A DNA stretch of 64,000 nucleotides from Fibrobacter sp. (GTDB taxonomy: Bacteria; Fibrobacterota; Fibrobacteria; Fibrobacterales; Fibrobacteraceae). Both the position numbers and the translations under genes were made by a program. The notes under the pieces were generated by a model that worked only from the letters and a program-made list of their open reading frames with translations, was not told the origin of the DNA and did no database searches. Shown here in pieces: positions 35,301 to 42,846 of the stretch. Each line of letters starts with the position of its first letter. Positions within the stretch are counted from its first letter, which is position 1. The DNA lies in the NCBI GenBank assembly GCA_017412605.1, contig JAFPWY010000003.1:1-64000 (forward strand), given 5' to 3'.

Positions 35301-37294
35301 TTTCCAAGGTGACTCTGGAATTTGACTTGGATAGCCTGAGAACACTTGTCAAGATGAATCCGGATGCTTTGAAAGATTACAAGTTCCAGACAAATCTGGG
35401 CGTTATAAATGTTTCTGGAAGTCTCAAGGTTCATTATACCACGATGGGACAGGGAGACACAGTTTCCTTCATGCCTCAATTTGTCCTTTTGCCGAAGACC
35501 GAGAAGCTGTCTGTTGTTGATCTCCTTAGTGGCCCGGATACTTCGACCATCGCTTTTGCCGTTACCGATTCCAAGGGCAACGTGCTCTACGAAGAAGTCC
35601 TGTTTAATGAGGAGTTTGATCTGTCGTCGGCTCTGTCGAATGATGATATGCTGACAATTATGGCGAAGGCTCGTACCAAGAAGTCTGATGATGAACCTTC
35701 TGGGGACAATAACGATCCGTCGGTGGATCCGACCAACGCGTCTGACCCGACCAATCCCGACAATCCGGACACTCTGGACATTCCGACTCCTCCCTCCAAC
35801 ATTTGTGCTGACCGAGTCCAGATTGTCGAATCTCGTGTTGCCAAGTCCGGCACTGCTGCGCTGTTTGCGTTCAAGCTTGATGCTCCGGATCCCTGCAAGT
35901 CTGAGATAAACCCCAAGGTTACCGTCTCCGGTCCTAACGGGAAGTTGATGGATTCCTATGTCGCCTTTAGCAATACCAATGAATTTGTGTTCTATCCGCT
36001 TGAACCGGGTGCGTACACGTTCATGGTCAAAGTGACTTCCGAGAAGACCAAGACCATCAAGCAGCATTTCTCTGCCGACATCGAAATTCGCGGTCGCGCA
36101 TGGAACATGGTGGCTTACGGTTCCTGGCCGAAGAATGTCTTGAAAAAGGCTAATCCGACGATTTATACATGGAACGAGTCGAACGCTATCGGCGACTACT
36201 GGCAGTATGAATCGTTCCCCAAGGGCGAAAAGGCCGACGAGATGACCGGCTATTGGGTCCGTTCCGAATCGAGCTTGAACTTCAGCTTGGATTTGCCGCT
36301 CAAGACGGCGGAATCCGATTCCTTGAGCTGGACGGTCGAGAAGAAGTTCAGCGGCTGGAATTTGCTTGCCAACCCGTATTCCTGGAACCTTTATGTGGGT
36401 TCTGTGGCTGAATTTAAGTCCTCGGAAAGCAACAAGGCTCCTGTCTGGCGTTGGAATTCCGATAAAGCCCGCTACGAAGTTGCCGACACCCTGTTCGCCA
36501 ACGAGGCGTTCTGGGTCAGAACTGATAAGAAGCGCACCTTGCGCGTCAGCACGAAGCCGGTATTCCCGGCTCCCAAGGCTGCACCTAAGAAGCAAAACTC
36601 TCTCTTCAGGAGCGCTACCAAGAATTCCTGGAGCATGGTGCTTGTTGCTTCGTCTGATAACGGTGTGTCCGACTCTTGGAATGTATTCGGTGTCGGTTCC
36701 AAGGATATCGCCATTGCAGAACCGCCTGCAGGAATGGAATCTGGCGTGACGGTCTCCTTCGTTGACGGCAAAGACCTGCTTGCCAAGCGCATCCTCGCTA
36801 GGGCTTCCTCCGGCGATGAATACTCCTGGAAGGTGAATGTGAAGTCTGCAAAGGGCGAAAAGGTGAACCTCTCGCTCGAAGGCCTGGACGATGTCCGTGC
36901 CATGGGCTACCGTGCCGTGCTCGTCATGGATGACAAGACCTACGAATGGGGTGAATCCTCCACGATTAGCGTGGATGCCTCTGGCTCCAAGACCGCCGAA
37001 CTGAAGGTCGTTCCGGCCAACGCTAAGGTTGCGGTTTCCAAGGGCATTGCCGACATGAAGTACAGCGTCTCCGCTGGCCAGTTTGCCGTGAACTTCAACG
37101 TTCCTGCCGAGATGGCGGGCAAGGTTGCCGAGGTGCGCCTGCTTGACATGAACGGCAACGTGATCTCGATGGCCCGCGGCAAGGCTCAGGCTGGGACGAA
37201 CGATATGCGTCTTGGTTCTGTCGCCCGCAACGGTGTGTACGTGCTGATGGTTCGCGTGGGCAGCGTAACCCGCAGCGCCCGTATCGCCCTCTAA
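32336..37294 (+). CDS. Very large surface protein with beta-helix repeats and T9SS-like tail, 1652 aa
   Basis: Secreted protein with signal peptide ending in AGNAFA. Residues about 60-800 are repeats with the pattern GGFVG/GGAIGxxx...V.ISDSYYRG, resembling GLUG-like or pectate-lyase-like beta-helix coils (e.g. VGGFVGSISLQKN, IGGFAGTYNGG, VGGVVGYAG). Then come Ig-like or bacterial-repeat domains, a Pro/Asn/Asp linker (about 1125-1155), and further beta domains. The last 80 residues (VAEVRLLDMNGNVISMARG...RNGVYVLMVRVGSVTRSARIAL) resemble a type A T9SS sorting domain. A strong GGGAGGTGA precedes the ATG; an internal ATG at 32363 is a weaker alternative. Probably an adhesin or surface-layer-like protein. 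Confidence 0.82.
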   Translation: MKYFNKDNSMKKFKCVLGMATLVLAGNAFAVLPSLPKVPNGVPVINIASKLSWDSLSMNIDGKPGNDVVLKVTRNVKISNTAAMPASGTTAEVAVVNAKGKNIYIVGDNHTISGFVLNTDALFENVNNLYIENLNFKNCYMLAESASEGDRGRVAFIVDSTKADFYLNNVSFTNVGLKGGAHADGGAQPFSTAAFFVASAKNAVISDVSVSDLAIDSVSADTAAGLIGGVNNFRVENSHFKNISVLNMGPDGGPRNGASFWTGGIVGVISESSEFKMQKSSIQLNSLEFITRNYQTAAYVGGIVAKSGNTRMEWSANSVSGKINVINNVTGSGETSQPADFLVGGAIGFWGSSKTESKTLNMDDCVSDVDIFVESKQKTVSTSFDEVDAPRTTAVGGFVGSISLQKNIVVANRTFFFGAIDYKASTNARVAIGGFAGTYNGGTISLNDVAVKDSSITYVGAYANIGGLLGYVSDADGVNVDRFVMEETIQASLPSVMGAAIGGAVGVLSSVPLKIEKSTIKGDVFVYDNKSYKPDLTETMDLSVGGVVGYAGTPSTKGMVNGVFEYRPMVSVDLKSVDYKGRLSINRAYKGGDKHQYVGGFIGKSQDSDVSIEKSSVVGTNDTLMVTEFTGTDEYSPIKEGGFIGGSASNHVLYPPTVTIKESFVVGAIVSTGMKNSGTSYVSGFVGHYDDADNVNISDSYYRGALVAKETSPTTVVASGAIGLSNVPNTAKVSVKNSYVYDSQAAADSLVHVKGIEPSLSSAYLFSSLDALEGSTVEPSSPAFAYLLNEGESTPHWGYDANENEGLPQLGYIKGAIFKATKKVTLIDFEEDGSSPADIEIYTDSDGKWELTATGKRFSDNLEASTYDSKKKKIVFWKQKDGDLVWKGIEKTADDLVSGMVFEKTYADVPKVKFDFEFSDLSASEGVLFWDESDYSVVDNDSLPWVIFALSDNNGKKSIYKGRFWKVAGTSQPVSSSVDVINYVAQELLSKVTLEFDLDSLRTLVKMNPDALKDYKFQTNLGVINVSGSLKVHYTTMGQGDTVSFMPQFVLLPKTEKLSVVDLLSGPDTSTIAFAVTDSKGNVLYEEVLFNEEFDLSSALSNDDMLTIMAKARTKKSDDEPSGDNNDPSVDPTNASDPTNPDNPDTLDIPTPPSNICADRVQIVESRVAKSGTAALFAFKLDAPDPCKSEINPKVTVSGPNGKLMDSYVAFSNTNEFVFYPLEPGAYTFMVKVTSEKTKTIKQHFSADIEIRGRAWNMVAYGSWPKNVLKKANPTIYTWNESNAIGDYWQYESFPKGEKADEMTGYWVRSESSLNFSLDLPLKTAESDSLSWTVEKKFSGWNLLANPYSWNLYVGSVAEFKSSESNKAPVWRWNSDKARYEVADTLFANEAFWVRTDKKRTLRVSTKPVFPAPKAAPKKQNSLFRSATKNSWSMVLVASSDNGVSDSWNVFGVGSKDIAIAEPPAGMESGVTVSFVDGKDLLAKRILARASSGDEYSWKVNVKSAKGEKVNLSLEGLDDVRAMGYRAVLVMDDKTYEWGESSTISVDASGSKTAELKVVPANAKVAVSKGIADMKYSVSAGQFAVNFNVPAEMAGKVAEVRLLDMNGNVISMARGKAQAGTNDMRLGSVARNGVYVLMVRVGSVTRSARIAL

Positions 37295-37300
37295 TCGCTA

Positions 37301-38128
37301 ATGCTTATTGGATGTCATCTCTCTTCATCGCAAGGATTTCTTGCGATGGGGGAGTGCGCCCTTTCTATAGGGGCGAACGTATTCCAGTTCTTCACTCGTA
37401 ATCCGCGCGGCGGTGCCGCAAAACCGTTTGACCAGGGCGACGCTTCCGCTCTGGTCGGTTTGTTGCGCGAGAACGGGTTCGGTCCCATACTCGCGCACGC
37501 TCCCTACACGCTCAACCCCTGCGCCGCGGACGAAGGCCTCAGGCAGTACGCCCGCGACGTGATGAAGGACGACCTGTGGCGCATGGATCATTTCCCGGGT
37601 GCGATGTACAATTTCCATCCGGGGAGCCATGTGAAGCAGGGAACCGAGCGTGGGATAGAACTGATCGTCGAACATCTGAACGCTATCCTTCGCCCCGATT
37701 TGAAAACCGTGGTGCTTCTAGAGACGATGGCTGGGAAGGGTAGCGAGGTCGGGCGAACCTTCGAGGAACTGCGTACGATTATCGACCGCGTGGAACTGAC
37801 GGATAAGGTCGGGGTCTGCCTCGACACCTGCCACGTGCATGATGCTGGTTACGACATCGTGAACCACCTCGACTGGGTGCTGGAGCAGTTTGACAAGATT
37901 ATCGGGTTAAAGCGGTTGCGCGCTATCCACTTGAATGATAGCAAGAATCCTCTTGCAAGCCACAAGGATAGGCACGAGGTCATCGGTGGTGGATTTATCG
38001 GGTTGGATGCGCTCGTGCGTGTGGTGAACCACCCAGCGCTGAAGGATTTGCCGTTCTACTTGGAAACTCCGAACGAACTCCCCGGCTACGCCGCCGAAAT
38101 TGCGCTTATGCGCAAGCATACAGCATAA
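37301..38128 (+). CDS. nfo: Endonuclease IV (AP endonuclease)
   Basis: Cuts 5' of abasic sites in base excision repair. 275 aa with the AP endonuclease 2 metal-binding motifs: [19 protein letters not shown]-type ([10 protein letters not shown]), [50 protein letters not shown] and FYLETPNE. Length is typical. It starts 6 nt after the large surface protein gene, so it may be transcribed with the surface cluster, although its function is unrelated. Confidence 0.96.
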   Translation: MLIGCHLSSSQGFLAMGECALSIGANVFQFFTRNPRGGAAKPFDQGDASALVGLLRENGFGPILAHAPYTLNPCAADEGLRQYARDVMKDDLWRMDHFPGAMYNFHPGSHVKQGTERGIELIVEHLNAILRPDLKTVVLLETMAGKGSEVGRTFEELRTIIDRVELTDKVGVCLDTCHVHDAGYDIVNHLDWVLEQFDKIIGLKRLRAIHLNDSKNPLASHKDRHEVIGGGFIGLDALVRVVNHPALKDLPFYLETPNELPGYAAEIALMRKHTA

Positions 38129-38147
38129 CATTATCAGCGTCGGCCAG

Positions 38148-38200
38148 GGAAGGGGAGGTATCCCTCCCGCATATATAAAAAAAACGTTTTTTCTTCTTTT
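38148..38200 (+). terminator. Terminator region after nfo
   Basis: GGGAGG and CCTCCC arms with a 4-nt loop, then an AT-rich run with AAAAAACGTTTTTT and a long T-tract. This would end transcripts from the surface cluster and nfo before the tRNA promoter. Confidence 0.65.
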
Positions 38201-38225
38201 TTTAGATTTTTTTCCAAAATTCCCC

Positions 38226-38253
38226 TTGACAACGTACGTTCTTTATCTATATT
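38226..38253 (+). promoter_or_regulatory. Sigma-70-type promoter of tRNA-Asn
   Basis: TTGACA at 38226-38231, a 16-nt spacer and TATATT at 38248-38253, about 20 nt before the mature tRNA. This is the clearest promoter in the window and calibrates TATATT as the local -10 consensus. Confidence 0.8.
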
Positions 38254-38273
38254 TGGGGTCGTCTAACAGACGA

Positions 38274-38346
38274 TGCTTCATAGCTCAGTTGGTAGAGCCC
38301 GCGACTGTTAATCGCGTTGTCCTTGGTTCGAGTCCAAGTGAAGCAG
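38274..38346 (+). tRNA. tRNA-Asn (anticodon GTT)
   Basis: All four cloverleaf arms pair: acceptor TGCTTCA with TGAAGCA, D-stem GCTC/GAGC, anticodon stem CGCGA/TCGCG around the loop CTGTTAA (anticodon GTT), and T-stem CTTGG/CCAAG around TTCGAGT. Discriminator is G; CCA is not encoded. A promoter and a terminator frame it, so it is a single-gene unit. Confidence 0.97.
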
Positions 38347-38349
38347 CTT

Positions 38350-38378
38350 AGAACCCCGTTCGAAAGAGCGGGGTTCTT
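38350..38378 (+). terminator. Terminator after tRNA-Asn
   Basis: Perfect long stem GAACCCCG(TTC)...(GAG)CGGGGTTC with a GAAA loop, followed by TTTGTTTATT, starting 4 nt after the tRNA. Confidence 0.9.
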
Positions 38379-38450
38379 TGTTTATTCTGCGGCGACAAAT
38401 AAAGTGAAGGCTAAAATTGTTGCTATTTTGTATAAAAAAGGGGTAGAAAA

Positions 38451-39851
38451 ATGAATAAGAATATTTGTTTGGGGTTCGCCGGCCTTTTGCTTCTTGCAGC
38501 TTTTGGCTGTGATTCGTCGTCAGATGATGCTCAAAGTGCAATTGTGGTTGATTCGGGAACGGATTCGCAGGATGATGCGTCTAATCAGGTTTCGAATAAT
38601 GCAATCGACACGATTGACGCAAGTGAAGATATAAAGGAATTGGAAGTTGTTATACGAGACTTCCAGGCGGGCTATCCGGATTTCGACAATTTCCAGTCGG
38701 AAGCCTATGAAAGCCAGACTGTCACCAATGATTTTGATACCTGGGTATATCCCGGCTACGCAGACAATGAGGATTGGACGTCTCGCCGCGTGATTCCTTC
38801 GGGCTATGCGACTTACGGCTGCGGTAATGCGACGACTCCCGAATATGGAACGATACTGACTAACGTGTGGTATGGTGAATTTGGCTTATGTGGAGGAACG
38901 AATCAATCCACGACTATGCGCGGCCTTGTCACCGACCTCTGTACTGATGCGATTGAAGGCTGGAATCCCGATACCCAAAAGGATTGTGATAAGTTCTGTT
39001 CGTTCCATATTTGGTCGAAGCAGGTTTATGTTACTCAGGGGATGGTCAAGCAGAATCTGGCCTTCCCGAAGGATGAAAACGGTAAGCCGAACTTGCGTGA
39101 ACCGCTCATAGTGAAGGCCCGCGATGCTTGCGACAACAAGTACTTTGAACAATGGTTTTCCGATAACGATTTTAACAAACGTTCCGACGGGACAATCGCT
39201 CTAGATTCGTTGGATGAAACTTCGTCAGGAATTAAGCGGGATTGGAACAATGGCGGCTTCTACCCGCTGGATTCTGTTTCGGAGCGAATGGAATGGGTGC
39301 AGGTGAATGAGAAATTTGAAAACCAGTTCGGTCCCCAATCCATGAATATTTATTGTCCTCCCTACCAATATCAGTATGCTGCAACGCAGACGGATAACAA
39401 GGGCGAGAGCACGGCCAGTTTGTGTATGACATGGCTACACGAGGGTGGACCGAGAGTCCCTGAAGCCGCATTGAATGCTGCAATGAAGACTTCCAACGGA
39501 TTGAGGCACTTCCGTAACTCCGGCTTTACCATGATGGCCTATGCCCCGTTCATGTACAAGAAGGATGCCAATAAGGTGTTCGAGTTTGCCTCTCTTGGTG
39601 ATTTGTGGGTCTTTGTCGATGGCGTGCTTGCTTTGGATCTGGGGGGCACGCACTTGGTGGCGAACGGGAATCTTGACTTGAAAAAACTTGCTGAGGCTGG
39701 TTTCGGATGCCATGCCGGGGAGCCTCTGGAGGCTTTTTGCGAGGGTCGTGTGGATGAAGATGGGGCCTGGAAAGACGGAACCTGGCATCATATCCACATT
39801 TTCTATGCAGATAGAAGTTCCGATGGGTCGACCCTCTACTTGAAATTCTAG
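38451..39851 (+). CDS. Fibro-slime domain lipoprotein, 466 aa
   Basis: Lipoprotein with lipobox Cys20 (AAFGC) and a Ser/Asp-rich spacer, then a fibro-slime domain from about residue 63 (LEVVIRDFQAGYPDFDNFQ) to the end (ASLGDLWVFVDGVLALDLGGTH...GTWHHIHIFYADRSSDGSTLYLKF). The last part is PA14-like. The family is expanded in Fibrobacter, where fibro-slime proteins are associated with cellulose adhesion; in this protein the role is inferred. GGGG lies 8 nt before the ATG. The gene has its own terminator. Confidence 0.93.
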   Translation: MNKNICLGFAGLLLLAAFGCDSSSDDAQSAIVVDSGTDSQDDASNQVSNNAIDTIDASEDIKELEVVIRDFQAGYPDFDNFQSEAYESQTVTNDFDTWVYPGYADNEDWTSRRVIPSGYATYGCGNATTPEYGTILTNVWYGEFGLCGGTNQSTTMRGLVTDLCTDAIEGWNPDTQKDCDKFCSFHIWSKQVYVTQGMVKQNLAFPKDENGKPNLREPLIVKARDACDNKYFEQWFSDNDFNKRSDGTIALDSLDETSSGIKRDWNNGGFYPLDSVSERMEWVQVNEKFENQFGPQSMNIYCPPYQYQYAATQTDNKGESTASLCMTWLHEGGPRVPEAALNAAMKTSNGLRHFRNSGFTMMAYAPFMYKKDANKVFEFASLGDLWVFVDGVLALDLGGTHLVANGNLDLKKLAEAGFGCHAGEPLEAFCEGRVDEDGAWKDGTWHHIHIFYADRSSDGSTLYLKF

Positions 39852-39868
39852 AAAAAGTCATACAACCG

Positions 39869-39898
39869 AGACCTGCCTTCATGGTGGGTCTTTTTTTT
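39869..39898 (+). terminator. Terminator after the fibro-slime gene
   Basis: AGACC(T)GCC and GG(T)GGGTCT arms around TTCAT, followed by T8. Confidence 0.8.
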
Positions 39899-39913
39899 AT
39901 TACATTTTCAAAT

Positions 39914-40432
39914 ATGGACAAGCTAATAAATTTATATGGGGCTCTTTTTGTCTTGATGGTGGCGCTCTCCTTGAATGGGTGCTCGGCCTATTTTGACGAG
40001 GATGGCTTGTCTATATCGCCGGAAGAACTTTCAGAAGATGATGTTCGGGGATGTTACTTTAATGTAGGAAGCCATACTCATTCAGATTTAAAAGATGGGA
40101 TGAAACTTTATTATGTCGAATGTATAAGGGAATGTTTTGAAGATAGTGTGATTTTTTACTTCAATACGACAATTTATACAGATAGCGGTTATTCAAAAGT
40201 TGATTGGTTGCATCCTCCGGAATCAAAAGAGAATGTGGAAAATTTGCGTATTCTTCATCCCGCAAAACAAGGCTCTTTTCTACATAACATGCAAATAGGA
40301 AGTTATCAACGTAATTACTCCTTTGTCAAGAAGAACGGTCATAAGTCTATTTCGTATGAGAATGGCGCATTGTTGCTTTCCGATGATATTAATCAAGTGG
40401 GGGACAGTGTATGTATAGAATACTGGCGTTAG
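39914..40432 (+). CDS. Small lipoprotein of unknown function, 172 aa
   Basis: Not recognised. Signal peptide MDKLINLYGALFVLMVALSLNGC with a lipobox, then an acidic segment and a beta-rich domain with four further cysteines (in GCYFNV, VECIREC, SVCIEY). Base composition is more AT-rich than in the flanking genes. I start at 39914; an in-frame codon 33 nt upstream lies in the preceding terminator. It overlaps the next gene by 22 nt, so the two form a pair. Confidence 0.65.
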   Translation: MDKLINLYGALFVLMVALSLNGCSAYFDEDGLSISPEELSEDDVRGCYFNVGSHTHSDLKDGMKLYYVECIRECFEDSVIFYFNTTIYTDSGYSKVDWLHPPESKENVENLRILHPAKQGSFLHNMQIGSYQRNYSFVKKNGHKSISYENGALLLSDDINQVGDSVCIEYWR

Positions 40433-40977
40433 TCCTTCTCCTTGTTGCTTATTCGAATGCATTTTTTGTCGCCGGCGGGATTGGCGATAGCCGTATGCTA
40501 GTCAAAAATCAGATCTACAAGCCGGCAGGAATCATTGGGCTTTCTCTAGAAACGGGTGCTTTTGATGAGCCGCAAAGCATTTCGGATTTCGCGATGTCGC
40601 TTGAAATGAGACGCTTTGGATATTCCCATCACGATGGAGAACAAAGCGTAGCGTTCTGGTCTTTTGGCGTAAAGCCCCTGTTATGGACGCTGAGAATATG
40701 GAAAATTTATTTACGAAGCTATTTCTCGATTATGTATGTCTTTGCGAGCGATGATCTAGAGGACATTGAAGCTGTAGGCAATAAATCTGTTCATGGACCT
40801 CCTTTCGTAGGTTTTGCGATGGGTACTGGACTTGGTTATAAATTGGATGAAAAATGGCAAGTGGGCCTTTTTTATGACATAAGGTATACCGGTTTGCGGG
40901 AAAAAGAAACATTTCAGTCTGCTTCGGCTTATACCTTTGGTGGTTTAGGCATTTCGGTACAATACCATATTTTTTAA
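40411..40977 (+). CDS. Small predicted outer-membrane beta-barrel protein, 188 aa
   Basis: Signal peptide MYRILALVLLLVAYSNA, then about eight amphipathic strands with glycines and aromatics (e.g. GFAMGTGLGYKLDEKWQVGLFYDIRYTGL) and a C-terminal strand GGLGISVQYHIF ending in Phe. This fits a small barrel of the OmpA/OmpX size class. GGGGGA precedes the ATG, inside the upstream lipoprotein gene. AT-rich like its partner. Function unknown. Confidence 0.7.
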   Translation: MYRILALVLLLVAYSNAFFVAGGIGDSRMLVKNQIYKPAGIIGLSLETGAFDEPQSISDFAMSLEMRRFGYSHHDGEQSVAFWSFGVKPLLWTLRIWKIYLRSYFSIMYVFASDDLEDIEAVGNKSVHGPPFVGFAMGTGLGYKLDEKWQVGLFYDIRYTGLREKETFQSASAYTFGGLGISVQYHIF

Positions 40978-40991
40978 AAGAGTAAATTTTT

Positions 40992-40997
40992 TATATT
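40992..40997 (+). promoter_or_regulatory. -10 box (TATATT) 6 nt before the gene at 41004
   Basis: TATATT, then TAGCGT, then ATG. No Shine-Dalgarno; predicts a leaderless mRNA for the MBOAT cluster. Confidence 0.6.
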
Positions 40998-41003
40998 TAG
41001 CGT

Positions 41004-41405
41004 ATGCTCAAGAAACTTTTTATCGCTATTCTCGCGGCTGCGGCTTTCACGCTGGCGGCTGATCCTATCACTGTCGAAGCCCGCCTGACCGAAATCCCGG
41101 GCAAGATGCCGAGCAACGACTTGTACAGCTACGTGTACGTGTTCAAGTACAAGGTGCAGAAGGTGGTCTCCGGCAAGCTCGACGCCAAGGAAATCCTCGT
41201 GGGCGTGTACAACCCGCTCATTGCCCGCGGCAAGGTCAAGGACAAGATGGCCGACAAGAGCAAGGGCAACGTGGGCGAGTTCAAGGCGAAGGCCAAGCAT
41301 ACGCTCAAGATTGTGCCGCTCGAAGGTAATTGGGACGGAGCTGTCGAAGACGAATACTTTGACGATGAATCTACGCGTTATCTGGCTATTGAAGTGAACG
41401 AGTAA
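41004..41405 (+). CDS. Small exported protein next to MBOAT, 133 aa
   Basis: Not recognised. Signal peptide MLKKLFIAILAAAAFTLAADP, then a beta-rich domain (SYVYVFKYKVQKVVSGKLDAKEILVGVYNPLIA) and a conserved-looking Lys-rich middle. No cysteines. It ends 3 nt before the MBOAT gene and is probably its periplasmic partner or an accessory factor (inference from position). Confidence 0.75.
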   Translation: MLKKLFIAILAAAAFTLAADPITVEARLTEIPGKMPSNDLYSYVYVFKYKVQKVVSGKLDAKEILVGVYNPLIARGKVKDKMADKSKGNVGEFKAKAKHTLKIVPLEGNWDGAVEDEYFDDESTRYLAIEVNE

Positions 41406-41408
41406 GCC

Positions 41409-42827
41409 GTGGTTTTCTCTTCCCAGATTTTCCTGTTCTACTTTTTGCCGACGTTCCTGGTTGGCTACTTTGTGTTGTTCCGTGCCGGGGTCAAGCATTC
41501 CGGCCTGAACTTCTTCATCACGATTTTCAGCTACATCTTTTACGGCTGGCTCGAACCATGGCTCGTATTCCTGATGTTCGGTTCCACGCTCGTGGTGTAC
41601 GTGAGCGGGCGGTTTATCTCCGCGCCTGGTGCGAGTAAACGGCAGCGTAACCTGGCGCTCCTTGCGGCGATTGTCGTGAACCTCGGTGCGCTCGGGTTCT
41701 TCAAGTACTACATGTTCGGCATGGGCGTCATCAACGACGTGGTCACAAAGCTCGGCTGCGAGCCGTTCTCGGTGATGACGGTGCTTTTGCCGGTGGGCAT
41801 CTCGTTCTACACGTTCCAGTCCATGAGCTACGCCATCGACGTGTGGCGCGGCACGGCCCCTCCGGTCAAGGACTTCGTGACGTTCGCCTGCTACGTGGCA
41901 CTGTTCCCGCAGCTTGTCGCGGGCCCGATCGTGCGCTACAATACGGTGGCCGAGGAACTTGCGACTCGTACGCACACGCTCGAGAACTTCGTGCGTGGCA
42001 TCATGTTCTTCAGTTTCGGTTTTGCGGAGAAGATTTTCCTTGCGAACCAGGTGGGCATCATTGCCGACCGCGTGTTTGCCGCCGATGCTCCGGGTGTACT
42101 CAATACGTGGTGGGGTGCCATCGCGTACATGTTCCAGATTTACTTCGACTTCTCGGCGTACAGCAACATGGCTATTGGCCTTGGCCTGATGCTCGGGTTC
42201 CATTTCCCGCGCAACTTCAACGGCCCTTACCGTGCGGTGAGCATCACGGACTTCTGGAAGAAGTGGCACATCTCGCTCACGAGCTGGTTCCGCGATTACC
42301 TCTACATTGCCCTGGGCGGAAACCGTGTGGGCAAAAAGCGCCTTTACTTTAACCTCTTCATGGTCATGTTCCTGAGCGGCGTGTGGCATGGCGCAAACTG
42401 GACGTTCGTTTGCTGGGGCCTCTACCATGCCTTCTTCATGATTGTGGAACGTGCGAACAACAAGAACGCTTTCTACTGGAAGGCTCCGAAGGTCGTGCAG
42501 ATTCTGATTACGCAGGTTATCGTGCTGTTCGGCTGGGTGCTGTTCCGTGCCGATAGTATTGGCGAGGCGTGGCGCATGTGGAAATCGATGCTCGGGCTTA
42601 TGCCGGTGAGTACTGCCGATGCCATCCTTTCGGCGGAGATTTTCACGCCGACATGCGTGGTGTTCATGGTGGTGGCCGCATGGCTTTCGTTCTGGAGGTT
42701 CCGTAGCTTTGACTGGTGTAACGACGTGAAGTTCTGGAAGGCGGTTGTCGCGCTCGGACTTTTTGTGCTGGCAACGCTTGCTCTGTTTACGCAAAGCTAC
42801 AACCCGTTCCTTTATTTCCAGTTCTAG
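41409..42827 (+). CDS. MBOAT-family O-acyltransferase (AlgI/DltB-like)
   Basis: Integral membrane protein, 472 aa, about ten helices, of the group that moves acyl (often acetyl) groups across the membrane onto extracytoplasmic polysaccharide or teichoic acid. Motifs: FYGWLEPWLVFLMFGSTLVVY near the N-terminus, FPQLVAGPIVRY, FWKKWHISLTSWFRDYLYIALGGNR, and the conserved His327 and His340 in LSGVWHGANWTFVCWGLYHA. The start is GTG at 41409, without a clear ribosome-binding site, so it may depend on coupling to the upstream gene. An AlgX/AlgJ or SGNH-type transferase, the usual partner, is not in the window. Confidence 0.93.
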   Translation: MVFSSQIFLFYFLPTFLVGYFVLFRAGVKHSGLNFFITIFSYIFYGWLEPWLVFLMFGSTLVVYVSGRFISAPGASKRQRNLALLAAIVVNLGALGFFKYYMFGMGVINDVVTKLGCEPFSVMTVLLPVGISFYTFQSMSYAIDVWRGTAPPVKDFVTFACYVALFPQLVAGPIVRYNTVAEELATRTHTLENFVRGIMFFSFGFAEKIFLANQVGIIADRVFAADAPGVLNTWWGAIAYMFQIYFDFSAYSNMAIGLGLMLGFHFPRNFNGPYRAVSITDFWKKWHISLTSWFRDYLYIALGGNRVGKKRLYFNLFMVMFLSGVWHGANWTFVCWGLYHAFFMIVERANNKNAFYWKAPKVVQILITQVIVLFGWVLFRADSIGEAWRMWKSMLGLMPVSTADAILSAEIFTPTCVVFMVVAAWLSFWRFRSFDWCNDVKFWKAVVALGLFVLATLALFTQSYNPFLYFQF

Positions 42828-42846
42828 TTTTATTTTTTACTAACTT

